From the NCBI RefSeq assembly GCF_013433315.1, contig NZ_WXVV01000029.1:23346-87345 (forward strand): a stretch of DNA of 64,000 bases, given 5' to 3'. A model generated the notes under the pieces. The model had not been told where the DNA came from. It saw nothing but the letters and a program-made list of their open reading frames with translations, and made no database searches. The translations under genes were made by a program, and so were the position numbers. Of this stretch, positions 53,364 through 63,024 are shown piece by piece (within the stretch, counting starts at the first letter, position 1; each line of letters starts with the position of its first letter). This DNA comes from Pseudomonas crudilactis. Lineage in GTDB: Bacteria; Pseudomonadota; Gammaproteobacteria; Pseudomonadales; Pseudomonadaceae.

Positions 53364-54548
53364 ATGAATCAATCCCGTAATGTCATTCGCTACATCAACG
53401 CCGCGCATGTGATCGATCACATGTTCATGCTGATTTTTCCCGCCGCCGTGCTCGGCATGACTCAAGCGTTCGGTCTTGATTACGCCGCGTTGATCGGCCT
53501 GTCATTGGGAGGATTCATCGCCTTCGGCGCCTGTTCGCTGCCCGCCGGTTGGCTCGGCGATCACTGGAGTCGGCGGCAGATGATGCTGGTGTTTTTCTTC
53601 GGCATTGGTGCTTCGGCGATCTTTACCGGACTGAGCAGCAGCCCGAGCATGCTGGTGATCGGCCTGACCCTGATCGGTATTTTCGCGGCGATCTATCACC
53701 CGGTGGGCACGGCAATGCTCGTTGCTTACGCACAAAACCGTGGCCGTGAAATCGGCATCAACGGCATGTGGGGCAATCTTGGCGTGGCATTTTCGGCGCT
53801 GATCACAGGCTTGCTGGTGGCGCAATTCGGCTGGCGCTCGGCGTTTCTGTTACCGGGTGCGGTGGCGATTGTGCTGGGTTTTGGCTTCGCCTTGCAGGTG
53901 CGCGAAGAACCGATTCCGACGCGTGCGCACACGCCACTCAAGGGGGCGGCCGGTCAGCGCATCTCGATGGTGATGGTTTTCGGCGTGCTGGCGTTGGCCA
54001 CAGCCACCGGCGGCGTGGTGTTCAACGCCACCACCATGACCTATCCGAAGTTGTTTCAGGAACGTTTGCATGAGCTGTTCGCTTCGCCGCAAACCCTCGG
54101 CGTGGTGGTCAGTCTGGCGTATGCCTTTGGTGCGGTTGCGCAGTTGAGCATCGGTCGAGTGCTGCATCGTCTCAGCCTGAAATGGCCGTTCATTGTCCTG
54201 ACGCTGTGCCAGGCACCGCTGCTGTTTGCGCTGGCCTATGCCGACGGCTGGGCGGTGATCGCCCTCGGCGCAGCGTTCATGTTCGTGGTGTTTGGTCAGG
54301 TCACCGTGAACGATGCGATGGTTGCCAACTTCGTTGCCCCGCAATGGCAATCGCGCGTCTTCGCCCTGCGTTATTGTTTATCGTTTGGCGCCAGTGCGAC
54401 GGCGATTCCACTGATTTCCTATGTCGAACCGCGCCATGGCTTTGTAGGCCTGTACTTGATTCTCGCGGGTTTCGGCGCTTTGACCTTCCTTGCAGCAGTC
54501 GTATTCCCACGGACGCCTTCCGAGGAGGCTGTAGGGCAAACGGCCTGA
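53364..54548 (+). CDS. MFS transporter
   Basis: This 394-residue transporter has about twelve membrane helices, with the signatures LPAGWLGDHWSRRQMMLVFF at about 60 and GIFAAIYHPVGTAMLVAYAQ at about 110, similar to the HP motif in Fsr. Its substrate is unknown. The AraC-family gene is divergent next to it. Confidence 0.88.
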   Translation: MNQSRNVIRYINAAHVIDHMFMLIFPAAVLGMTQAFGLDYAALIGLSLGGFIAFGACSLPAGWLGDHWSRRQMMLVFFFGIGASAIFTGLSSSPSMLVIGLTLIGIFAAIYHPVGTAMLVAYAQNRGREIGINGMWGNLGVAFSALITGLLVAQFGWRSAFLLPGAVAIVLGFGFALQVREEPIPTRAHTPLKGAAGQRISMVMVFGVLALATATGGVVFNATTMTYPKLFQERLHELFASPQTLGVVVSLAYAFGAVAQLSIGRVLHRLSLKWPFIVLTLCQAPLLFALAYADGWAVIALGAAFMFVVFGQVTVNDAMVANFVAPQWQSRVFALRYCLSFGASATAIPLISYVEPRHGFVGLYLILAGFGALTFLAAVVFPRTPSEEAVGQTA

Positions 54549-54694
54549 TCTGAGACGAAAACCGGCAAATGCTGGCGCAAAGCTAGCATTTGTACGGCTT
54601 TGCAAATCATTCCTTTGGCTGATTTAGCTGGCGTATAAGGGTTCTAGAGTACCGATCTCTACGCCAACACCGTGCAGTCAGAAAAGGGATTCTT

Positions 54695-56377
54695 ATGTTG
54701 CAGACTCGCGTCATTCCCCCGGCCGATGGGGCCTACCAGTATCCATTGCTGATCAAGCGGCTGCTGATGTCCGGCGCCCGTTACGAGAAAACCCGCGAGA
54801 TCATTTACCGCGACCAGATTCGCTATAGCTACCCGACCCTGATCGAGCGCGTGGCGCGGCTGGCCAACGTGCTGACGGCGGCCGGTGTGAAGGCCGGTGA
54901 CACGGTGGCGGTGATGGACTGGGACAGCCACCGTTACCTGGAATGCATGTTTGCGATTCCGATGATCGGCGCGGTGATCCACACGATCAACGTGCGCCTG
55001 TCGCCGGAGCAGATCCTCTACACCATGAACCATGCCGAGGACCGCTTTGTGCTGGTCAACAGCGAGTTTGTCGGCCTCTACCAGGCGATCGCGCCGCACC
55101 TGACCACGGTCGAGAAAACCCTGCTGCTGACTGATCTGCCGGAAAAAACCGCCGATTTGCCGAATCTGGTTGGCGAGTACGAGCAACTGCTGGCCGCTGC
55201 AAGTCCGCAGTACGACTTCCAGGACTTCGACGAAAATTCGGTCGCCACCACGTTCTACACCACCGGCACCACTGGCAATCCGAAAGGCGTGTATTTCACC
55301 CACCGACAGTTGGTGCTGCACACCATGGGCGTGTCGACGATCATGGGCTCCATCGACAGCGTGCGCCTGCTTGGCACCAACGATGTGTACATGCCGATCA
55401 CGCCGATGTTCCACGTTCACGCCTGGGGTCTGCCTTACGTGGCGACCATGCTGGGCCTGAAACAGGTTTATCCGGGACGTTACGATCCCGAGTTTCTGGT
55501 GGAGCTGTGGCGCAAAGAGAAGGTCACCTTCTCCCACTGCGTGCCAACCATTCTGCAAATGCTGCTCAACGCCAAAGGGGCGCAGGGCACTGATTTCGGC
55601 GGCTGGAAAATCGTCATCGGTGGCAGCGCACTCAACCGCACTCTGTACGAAACCGCCAAGGCTCGCGGCATACAGCTCACTGCCGCGTACGGCATGTCGG
55701 AAACCGGGCCATTGGTTTCCTGCGCGCATCTCAACGACGAGCTGATGGCTGGCACCGAAGACGAGCGCACCACTTACCGGATCAAGGCCGGTGTGCCGGG
55801 GCCGCTGGTGGAAGCGGCAATCGTCGACGGCGACGGCAATTTCCTCCCGGCCGACGGTGAGACCCAGGGCGAACTGGTGCTGCGTGCGCCATGGCTCACC
55901 GAGGGCTATTTCAACGAACCGCAGAAGGGCGCCGAGCTCTGGGCCGGCGGTTGGCTGCACACCGGCGACGTCGCCACGCTCGACAGCATGGGCGTGATCG
56001 ACATCCGCGACCGCATCAAGGATGTGATCAAGACCGGCGGCGAGTGGATCTCCTCGCTGGACCTCGAAGACCTGATCAGTCGTCACGTCGCGGTACGCGA
56101 AGTAGCAGTGGTAGGCATCGCCGATCCGCAGTGGGGCGAGCGTCCGTTTGCCTTGCTGGTGATCCGCGAAGGGCACGTGATCGGGGCGCGCGAGCTCAAG
56201 GAACACCTCAAGCCGTTCGTGGAACTGGGCCACCTGAGCAAGTGGGCGATTCCGAGTCAGATCGCCCTTGTTACCGAAATTCCCAAGACCAGTGTCGGCA
56301 AGCTCGACAAGAAGCGCATCCGCCTCGACATCACCGAATGGCAGGCCAACAACAGCACCTTCCTCTCGACACTTTGA
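54695..56377 (+). CDS. alkK: medium/long-chain fatty acid--CoA ligase (AlkK-like)
   Basis: This 560-residue adenylate-forming enzyme activates fatty acids as CoA thioesters. The AMP-binding motif YTTGTTGNPKGVYFTHRQL is at about 190, the YGMSETGP block at about 330, GGEWISSLDLEDLISRH near 450, and the catalytic Lys in KTSVGKLDKKRI at about 535. It looks most like AlkK-type medium-chain ligases. P. putida has a like gene beside DUF1302/DUF1329 and a LuxR regulator (PP_0763-0767, from memory). Confidence 0.9.
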   Translation: MLQTRVIPPADGAYQYPLLIKRLLMSGARYEKTREIIYRDQIRYSYPTLIERVARLANVLTAAGVKAGDTVAVMDWDSHRYLECMFAIPMIGAVIHTINVRLSPEQILYTMNHAEDRFVLVNSEFVGLYQAIAPHLTTVEKTLLLTDLPEKTADLPNLVGEYEQLLAAASPQYDFQDFDENSVATTFYTTGTTGNPKGVYFTHRQLVLHTMGVSTIMGSIDSVRLLGTNDVYMPITPMFHVHAWGLPYVATMLGLKQVYPGRYDPEFLVELWRKEKVTFSHCVPTILQMLLNAKGAQGTDFGGWKIVIGGSALNRTLYETAKARGIQLTAAYGMSETGPLVSCAHLNDELMAGTEDERTTYRIKAGVPGPLVEAAIVDGDGNFLPADGETQGELVLRAPWLTEGYFNEPQKGAELWAGGWLHTGDVATLDSMGVIDIRDRIKDVIKTGGEWISSLDLEDLISRHVAVREVAVVGIADPQWGERPFALLVIREGHVIGARELKEHLKPFVELGHLSKWAIPSQIALVTEIPKTSVGKLDKKRIRLDITEWQANNSTFLSTL

Positions 56378-56714
56378 GTGTCTGCTGGCGCGCCGAAACC
56401 GGCGCGCCAGACCCACCAAGCAAGCGCTTGGCTTGTGAAATCGAAAAAATCAGCCATCCTTGCCGTGCCGACATGTGTCGGACTGGCGAAAGGACTGTTC
56501 CAGAGTGGCCGGCAGCTGCAAATCACACTTTAGAGGGATCAAGCAGTACCACCTGCTGGCTATAGTCCGCTCAAGGATTTTTAAGAACGGGGCACACGCA
56601 CAAAACGGGGCGATGCATTTTTGGAGTGACTTCGGGCTGTCTCTGGCACCCGGTCCTTCGGACGTTTTTAAAAGTACTCACTGCCATAACAATAATGCAC
56701 ATGGAGTAGCGTCG
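56378..56714. other. 337-base leader upstream of the DUF1302 gene
   Basis: Holds the promoter and a long leader for the DUF1302 gene. I see a small hairpin GTCC-TTC-GGAC followed by TTTTT at about 56653-56668, an AACAATAA motif at 56688-56695, and a GGAG ribosome binding site at 56703-56706. No gene is credible here; the open frame from 56460 is an N-terminal extension without homology signs. Confidence 0.5.
56688..56695 (+). promoter_or_regulatory. possible Hfq/Crc binding motif
   Basis: AACAATAA fits the AAnAAnAA pattern bound by Hfq and Crc for carbon catabolite repression. It lies 8 bases before the GGAG of the DUF1302 gene. A single motif is weak evidence on its own. Confidence 0.4.
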
Positions 56715-58604
56715 ATGACCTCAGTAAACCAGTTCTGGCGCCGGGCGAAACTGCCTCTGGCAGTCAGTCTTGCCTCTTCGCTCGCCGGGCCCGCATTCGG
56801 CGTCAGTTTCAACGTCGGTGAAATCGAAGGCCAGTTCGACTCGTCCCTGTCGATCGGTGCCAGTTGGTCTACCCAGAGCCCGAACAAGAACCTCATCGGC
56901 GTCAACAACGGCGGCCATGGTCTGTCGCAGACTTCTGACGATGGCCACGCCAACTTCAAGAGCGGCGAAACCTTTTCGAAGATCTTCAAAGGCATCCATG
57001 ACCTTGAACTGAAATACGGCGACACCGGCGTGTTCGTCCGTGGCAAATACTGGTACGACTTCGAACTCAAGGACGAAAGCCGCCAGTTCAAGGACATCAG
57101 CGATTCGGGTCGCAAAGAGGGCGCCAAGTCGTCCGGCGGGCAGATCCTCGACGCCTTCGTCTACCACAACTACGCGATCGCCGATCAGCCGGGTTCCGTG
57201 CGTCTGGGCAAGCAGGTGGTGAGCTGGGGGGAAAGTACCTTCATCGGCGGCGGCATCAACTCGATCAACCCGATCGACGTTTCCGCGTTCCGTCGTCCCG
57301 GCGCCGAGATCAAGGAAGGCCTGATCCCGGTCAACATGTTCTACGTGTCCCAGAGCCTCACCGAAAACCTTTCGGCCGAAGCGTTCTATCAACTGGAATG
57401 GGACCAGACCGTCGTCGACAACTGCGGCACGTTCTTCTCGCAGCCAGACATCGTGGCCGACGGTTGCAACGACAACCTGCGCGTGCTGAACAAGCGTTCG
57501 CAAATCCCGGCCATCGCCCTGGGGCCATTGGCCGCCAACGGTGTCAACGTCAACGAAGAAGGCGTTCTGGTGCGCCGTGGCCCGGACCGCGATGCCCGCG
57601 ACAGCGGTCAGTGGGGCGCGTCCTTCAAGTACATGTACGAGCCGCTCGATACCGAGTTCGGCGCCTATTTCATGAACTACCACAGCCGAGCGCCGATCTT
57701 CAGCGCCACCGGTGCTCCGCAATCGGTCTACAACACCGCGCGCGCACTGCCGGGGCCGTTTGCGGCACTTGCACCACTGCTGGTCGCGGGTAACTCGAAT
57801 TACTTCATCGAGTACCCTGAAGACATTCGCCTCTACGGTCTGAGCTTCTCCACCACGCTGCCTACCGGTACCGCTTGGAGCGGTGAGATCAGCTACCGTC
57901 CGAACGCGCCGGTACAACTGAACTCCACCGACATCCTGTTCGCCGGTGTGCGTCCGATCGGCGGCGCACTGACCAACGCTTCGATACTCAATGGTGTGCC
58001 GGGTCAGGATCTGCACGGTTACGAGCGCAAGGAAATCACCCAGATCCAGACCACGTTCACGCACTTCTTCGATCAGGTCATGGGCGCCAGCCGTCTGACC
58101 CTCGTCGGCGAAGTCGGCGCGACCTACGTCGGCGGGCTGGAAAGCCGTTCCGACAAGCGTTATGGCCGCGATCCGGTGTATGGCCCGGGCGAGTTGCCAG
58201 CCACTGGCGGTGTGAATACCTGCGCCAACATTCTCAACGCCAGCACCATCAACGGTGCAGGGCCGGGTTCGCCGCAGAACAACCGCAGCCGCAATTGCGA
58301 CAACGACGGCTTCACCACATCAATGTCGTGGGGCTATCGCGGTCGCGCCATCTGGGAATACAACGACGTCTTCGCCGGTGTGAACCTCAAGCCGAACGTG
58401 GCCTGGTCCCACGACGTCAGCGGTTACTCGCCAGGCCCTGGCGGCAACTTCGAGGAAGGTCGCAAAGCGGTCAGCCTGGGCGTCGACGCCGAGTACCAGA
58501 ACACCTACACCGCGAGCCTGGCTTACACCAACTTCTTTGACGGCAAGTACACCACTGTGGATGACCGCGACTTCGTTGCGCTCAGCTTCGGCGTGAACTT
58601 CTAA
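56715..58604 (+). CDS. DUF1302 outer-membrane protein
   Basis: This 629-residue protein has a signal peptide (AVSLASSLAGPAFGVSF, to about 33) and a beta-rich chain ending in DFVALSFGVNF, the aromatic last residue typical of outer-membrane barrels. It belongs to DUF1302, which always seems to pair with DUF1329; both are thought to help move hydrophobic compounds across the envelope. The start at 56715 fits the signal sequence. It is 26 bases from the DUF1329 gene. Confidence 0.88.
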   Translation: MTSVNQFWRRAKLPLAVSLASSLAGPAFGVSFNVGEIEGQFDSSLSIGASWSTQSPNKNLIGVNNGGHGLSQTSDDGHANFKSGETFSKIFKGIHDLELKYGDTGVFVRGKYWYDFELKDESRQFKDISDSGRKEGAKSSGGQILDAFVYHNYAIADQPGSVRLGKQVVSWGESTFIGGGINSINPIDVSAFRRPGAEIKEGLIPVNMFYVSQSLTENLSAEAFYQLEWDQTVVDNCGTFFSQPDIVADGCNDNLRVLNKRSQIPAIALGPLAANGVNVNEEGVLVRRGPDRDARDSGQWGASFKYMYEPLDTEFGAYFMNYHSRAPIFSATGAPQSVYNTARALPGPFAALAPLLVAGNSNYFIEYPEDIRLYGLSFSTTLPTGTAWSGEISYRPNAPVQLNSTDILFAGVRPIGGALTNASILNGVPGQDLHGYERKEITQIQTTFTHFFDQVMGASRLTLVGEVGATYVGGLESRSDKRYGRDPVYGPGELPATGGVNTCANILNASTINGAGPGSPQNNRSRNCDNDGFTTSMSWGYRGRAIWEYNDVFAGVNLKPNVAWSHDVSGYSPGPGGNFEEGRKAVSLGVDAEYQNTYTASLAYTNFFDGKYTTVDDRDFVALSFGVNF

Positions 58605-58630
58605 GCACTGCATTCAGGACGAACGAATTT

Positions 58631-59995
58631 ATGAAAATAACAAAGAGTCTGTTCCACGCCGGTGTTCTGGGCCTGTCGCTGCTGGCGACCGGCGTCATGG
58701 CCGCGGTGCCTGCTGCCGAAGCCGACAAACTGGGCAAGAGTCTGACGCCGATGGGCGCCGAAATGGCCGGTAACGCCGACGGTTCGATCCCGGCGTGGAA
58801 GCCGTTGCCAAAGAATGCCGGCTCGGTCGACAGCAAGGGTTTCCTGTCCAATCCATACGCCAGTGAGCAACCGCTGTTCACCATCACTGCGAAAGACGTC
58901 GACAAGTACAAGGACAAGCTGGCGCCGGGTCAGTACGCGATGTTCAAGCGTTACCCGGAAACCTTCAAGATGCCGGTGTATCCGTCCCACCGCGGTGCAA
59001 CCGTGCCGGATGACGTGTTCGCCGCGATCAAGAAAAACGCCACCACCACCAACCTGGTGTCTGGCGGCAACGGCCTGGAAAACTTCGATACCGCCGTACC
59101 GTTCCCGATTCCGAAAACCGGTGTGGAAGTCATCTGGAACCACATCACCCGCTATCGCGGCGGCAGCGTGACCCGTCTGGTCACTCAGGCGACGCCGCAA
59201 CCGAACGGCTCGTACAGCCTGGTGTACTTCCAGGATCAGTTCGTGTTCCGCGACAAGATGAAGGATTACGACCCGAAAAACCCGGGCAACATCCTGTTCT
59301 ACTTCAAGCAGAAAGTGACCGCGCCGGCGCGTCTGGCCGGCGGTGTGCTGCTGGTGCACGAAACCCTTGACCAGGTAAAAGAGCCACGTTCGGCGTGGGT
59401 CTACAACGCTGGCCAGCGTCGTGTGCGTCGTGCGCCACAAGTGTCCTATGACGGTCCGGGTACTGCCGCCGACGGTCTGCGTACCTCCGACAACCTCGAC
59501 ATGTTCAACGGTGCGCCGGATCGCTACGACTGGAAACTCGAAGGCAAGAAAGAGATGTACATCGCCTCCGACAGCTACAAGCTCGACGATCCGAAGCTGA
59601 AGTACTCCGACATCATCAAGGCCGGCCACATCAACCAGGACCTGGCGCGTTACGAGCTGCGTCGCGTCTGGCACGTGGTGGCGACCCTCAAGGAAGGTCA
59701 GCGTCACATCTACGCCAAGCGTGACTTCTACATCGACGAGGACACCTGGCAAGCGGCGGTGATCGACCACTACGACGGTCGTGGTCAACTGTGGCGCGTC
59801 GCCGAAGCGCATGCGGAGAACTACTACGACAAGCAGGTGCCGTGGTACGCCCTGGAAACCCTTTACGACCTGCAGTCCGGCCGTTATCTGGCACTGGGCA
59901 TGAAGAACGAAGAGAAGAGTGCGTATGACTTCGGCTTCACTGCCACCACCAGCGACTTCACCCCGGCCGCTCTGCGTCAGGATGGTGTTCGCTAA
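58631..59995 (+). CDS. DUF1329 periplasmic protein (LolB-like fold family)
   Basis: This 454-residue protein has a signal peptide (LGLSLLATGVMAAVP, to about 25) and the DUF1329 pattern (NHITRYRGGSVTRLVTQATP at about 175; EMYIASDSYKLDDPKLKYSD at about 325). Family members resemble LolA/LolB lipid carriers, so it may carry a lipid or hydrophobic substrate between membranes. It is co-transcribed with the DUF1302 gene. Confidence 0.88.
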   Translation: MKITKSLFHAGVLGLSLLATGVMAAVPAAEADKLGKSLTPMGAEMAGNADGSIPAWKPLPKNAGSVDSKGFLSNPYASEQPLFTITAKDVDKYKDKLAPGQYAMFKRYPETFKMPVYPSHRGATVPDDVFAAIKKNATTTNLVSGGNGLENFDTAVPFPIPKTGVEVIWNHITRYRGGSVTRLVTQATPQPNGSYSLVYFQDQFVFRDKMKDYDPKNPGNILFYFKQKVTAPARLAGGVLLVHETLDQVKEPRSAWVYNAGQRRVRRAPQVSYDGPGTAADGLRTSDNLDMFNGAPDRYDWKLEGKKEMYIASDSYKLDDPKLKYSDIIKAGHINQDLARYELRRVWHVVATLKEGQRHIYAKRDFYIDEDTWQAAVIDHYDGRGQLWRVAEAHAENYYDKQVPWYALETLYDLQSGRYLALGMKNEEKSAYDFGFTATTSDFTPAALRQDGVR

Positions 59996-60024
59996 CCTGC
60001 GGTAACCCGAGGCGCATCCTCGTG

Positions 60025-60057
60025 AAAACGCCCCGACTGGTTCGGGGCGTTTTTTTG
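60025..60057 (+). terminator. terminator after the DUF1329 gene
   Basis: AAAACGCCCCGA pairs with TCGGGGCGTTTTTTT around CTGGT, with a T-run after it. Confidence 0.88.
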
Positions 60058-60195
60058 TTTTTACAGGGTTGGGTCTACAGCCGGATGTAGCCTTTTTGTA
60101 GCCATTTGTAGCAGCGACCTTCATAACCGGTTCGTTTAAGGCTAGTCTGCGGACATCTGCAACGCCGCCAACAGCAATTCGAACAAGAGCCGGCC

Positions 60196-62928
60196 ATGAC
60201 TGATCTGTCCCCACTTCCGGGTCCCGCAAGCGTTGCCGTCGCGGCACTGGACGGGCGTTTTTTTCGCCCGCCATTACCTGACGGCTACGTGTTGCGACCA
60301 CGCCTTTGCGAGCGCCTGCAGGCCGGGCTCGGTGGGCGCCTGTTGCTGGTCAGTGCCCCCGCCGGGTTCGGCAAGAGTTCGCTGGCGGTGGAGTTCTGTC
60401 AGAGTCTGCCGGTGCACTGGCAAAGTTTGTGGCTGGGCCTTAGTCCTCGCGACAGCGATCCCGGACGCTTTCTCGAGCGTTTGCTCGAAGGCTTGCAGGA
60501 CTACTTCCCGCAACTGGGCAGTCGCGCACTCGGCCTGCTGAAAATGCGTCAACGCCATCAGCCATTTGCTTTCGAAGAATGGCTCGACGGCTTGCTCGAT
60601 GAACTGACCCTGCAACTCGATCCCGCCGCGCCACTGCTGCTGGTGCTCGACGATTACCATCTTGCCCAAGGCCCGGTGCTCGATCGCTGCCTGCAGTTTT
60701 TCCTCAACCATTTGCCCGATGGCTTGCTGGTGATGGTCACCAGTCGCCAGCGCCCGGACTGGCATCTGGCGCGTTTGCGTCTGTCGCGGCAGTTGCTCGA
60801 ATTGCACGAGCAGGATCTACGCCTGACCCACGACGAAGCTTTGACCTTGCTCGATCGCCACAGCAGTTCGCTGCGCGGTGAAGCGCTGGAAAACCTGATC
60901 CAGCGCAGCGAAGGCTGGGTCGCCGGTTTGCGGTTCTGGCTGCTCGCGGTGTCTGAGGCCGGCAGCGATGCGGCGCTGCCACAAGCGCTGAACGGCGGGG
61001 AAGGGCTGATCCGCGACTATCTGCTGGAAGAAGTCATCGATTGCCTGCCCGCCGAAGTGCAGGCCTTTCTCTACGACACCGCCCCCCAGGAGCGTTTTTG
61101 CAGCGAGCTGTGCGATGCCGTGCGCGAAGCCCATGACAGCGCGGAGATCCTGCGTTTTCTGCTGGCGCATCAGGTGTTTCTGGTGCCGCTGGACGAGCAC
61201 GGTCACTGGTATCGTTATCACCATTTATTCTCTGATTTGTTGCGCAGTCGGCCGATTGCTCAGGCGATGGTGCCGACTGCAACGCTGCATCTGCGTGCCT
61301 GTCGCTGGTTCAACGCACAAGGGCTGCTGGATGAAGCCGTGGAGCAAGCGTTGCGCGCCGGGCACCTGGATGTCGCGGCAAATCTGGTACAGAACCTCTC
61401 GGAGGAGCAACTGCTGGCCGAGCAAAACGTCGGCATGCTGCTGCGCTGGAAAATGGATTTGCCAGACAGCCTGTTGATCAGCACCCCGCGCTTGATTGTG
61501 TTGTACAGCTGGGCGCTGGGGCTGGCCTGCCAGCTCGATGCCGCCGAAGAGTTGTCCAGCCATCTGAGTCGCTTCCTGCCGGCGCCTTCAGCCACCGCGC
61601 AGAAATCGATGCTGGCGCAATGGCTGGCGCTGAGCGGAATCATTGCCCGTGGCCGCGGCCATCGTGAGCTGACTCTCAAGTATTGCAGTGAAGCTTTGGA
61701 AAGCCTGCCGGCCAAACGTTATGGCCAGCGGCTGATGTGCTTATCGACCTTGTCCAATCTGGCCATTGCCGATGGCGATCTGTGGCGCGCCCGTGGGCTG
61801 AATCGCGAGTCCCTGGAGCTGGCGCAACGCGTCGGCAATCCCTTGTTCGAAGCGTTGGCGCATTACGACCGAGCCCGTGTCTTGCAGGCACGCGGTGAAA
61901 TTCTGCGTGCACTCGATGAAGTCCATCAGGGGCTGGAACGCTTGCGTGGCTTGTCGCCACAGCGCTTGTACGCGGTGCGTGCACGGCTGACGCTGTACGA
62001 GGGTTTTCTTTTGGCCATGCGCCTGCAGCCGCAGGCCGCGCGCGCGCGGCTGTCGGCGGGAATCGGCGAGGCACGCACCTGTCGCGATATCAGCGTGTTG
62101 ATCGGTCACTGCGTGATCGCCCGCCTGGACGGCAGCACTGGCGAGTTCGCCAAGGCTTTTGCCGAGCTTGCCGAAGCCGAACGCCTGATGCACATCTGGG
62201 ACGTGCCGCCGATCTACTACCTGGCCATGATCACCCTGGTCAAATGTGAGCTGTGGCTCGCACAGGGCCGTACCGACCTGGCCGAAGCCTGGCTCGCGCG
62301 CCTTGGTCAGACTTATACGGGCGAACGCGCTGCCGCGCCGCCCGAGTTTCATCCACAGCTGCCGCTGCATGTGGAACTGCAACAAGCACTGCTGGACATG
62401 ATTCAGGGGCAACCGATGCTCGCCGAAGGGCGTTTGAATGTGTTGCATGAAAACGGCCAGCAAACCGGCCGGCAGTTGCTCAGCGTGATGGCATTGACGC
62501 AGAAAGTGGCATTGCTGTTGGTCGGGGGGCGGGAGCCGGAAGCGCGCAAGGCGCTGGTTCAGGCGTTAGAGGCAGCATCCGGAGGCGTTCTGCAACCGTT
62601 CGATGCATTGATGAAGCACTCGGATTGGTTTCGCGGGCAATTGATGCTGACGCCCTTGAGTGCGGTCAGTCAGCAACTGCTGGCGCTTTTTCCACCGTCA
62701 GCGGCCCGCTCGACGGCGGATTGCGCCACGTCGGAACACCTCAGTAGTCGAGAACTGGCGGTCTTGCGCCTGATCGCGCAGGGCTGTTCGAATCAGGAGA
62801 TCAGCGAGCAGTTGTTCATTTCTCTGCACACTGTGAAAACCCATGCCAGCCATATCAACAGCAAGCTGGGGGTCGAGCGGCGAACGCAGGCGGTGGCCCG
62901 GGCCAAGGGGTTGGGTATCCTTGGTTAG
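60196..62928 (+). CDS. MalT-like LuxR-family ATP-dependent regulator
   Basis: This 910-residue STAND-type regulator has a Walker A motif (SAPAGFGKSSLAVEF) at about 53, Walker B (LLLVLDDYHLAQGP) at about 150, a long helical repeat region, and a C-terminal LuxR helix-turn-helix (LSSRELAVLRLIAQGCSNQE, then ISEQLFISLHTVKTHASHIN) at about 845-900. Such proteins are activators that bind ligand plus ATP. It is 200 bases after the DUF1329 gene and is the best candidate for its regulator. It ends at a shared terminator. Confidence 0.9.
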   Translation: MTDLSPLPGPASVAVAALDGRFFRPPLPDGYVLRPRLCERLQAGLGGRLLLVSAPAGFGKSSLAVEFCQSLPVHWQSLWLGLSPRDSDPGRFLERLLEGLQDYFPQLGSRALGLLKMRQRHQPFAFEEWLDGLLDELTLQLDPAAPLLLVLDDYHLAQGPVLDRCLQFFLNHLPDGLLVMVTSRQRPDWHLARLRLSRQLLELHEQDLRLTHDEALTLLDRHSSSLRGEALENLIQRSEGWVAGLRFWLLAVSEAGSDAALPQALNGGEGLIRDYLLEEVIDCLPAEVQAFLYDTAPQERFCSELCDAVREAHDSAEILRFLLAHQVFLVPLDEHGHWYRYHHLFSDLLRSRPIAQAMVPTATLHLRACRWFNAQGLLDEAVEQALRAGHLDVAANLVQNLSEEQLLAEQNVGMLLRWKMDLPDSLLISTPRLIVLYSWALGLACQLDAAEELSSHLSRFLPAPSATAQKSMLAQWLALSGIIARGRGHRELTLKYCSEALESLPAKRYGQRLMCLSTLSNLAIADGDLWRARGLNRESLELAQRVGNPLFEALAHYDRARVLQARGEILRALDEVHQGLERLRGLSPQRLYAVRARLTLYEGFLLAMRLQPQAARARLSAGIGEARTCRDISVLIGHCVIARLDGSTGEFAKAFAELAEAERLMHIWDVPPIYYLAMITLVKCELWLAQGRTDLAEAWLARLGQTYTGERAAAPPEFHPQLPLHVELQQALLDMIQGQPMLAEGRLNVLHENGQQTGRQLLSVMALTQKVALLLVGGREPEARKALVQALEAASGGVLQPFDALMKHSDWFRGQLMLTPLSAVSQQLLALFPPSAARSTADCATSEHLSSRELAVLRLIAQGCSNQEISEQLFISLHTVKTHASHINSKLGVERRTQAVARAKGLGILG

Positions 62929-62948
62929 AGGCAATGAACGCCGAGTGT

Positions 62949-62980
62949 GAAAAAGCCCTGAACCAGTCAGGGCTTTTTTT
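62949..62980. terminator. bidirectional terminator
   Basis: AAAAAGCCCTGA pairs with TCAGGGCTTTTTTT around ACCAG. It separates the LuxR-family gene and the RTX protein gene, which converge here. Confidence 0.85.
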
Positions 62981-63024
62981 GACGTGCGGCCTGCAAGGCA
63001 GGCCGCAAATGGCGGTAATGAAGG

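Noticed and set aside
54659..56419. 586-codon minus-strand frame over alkK
   Set aside because: Shadow of the ligase; no signature and no ribosome binding site.
58601..60301. 566-codon minus-strand frame over the DUF1329 gene
   Set aside because: Shadow frame of a clear secreted-protein gene.
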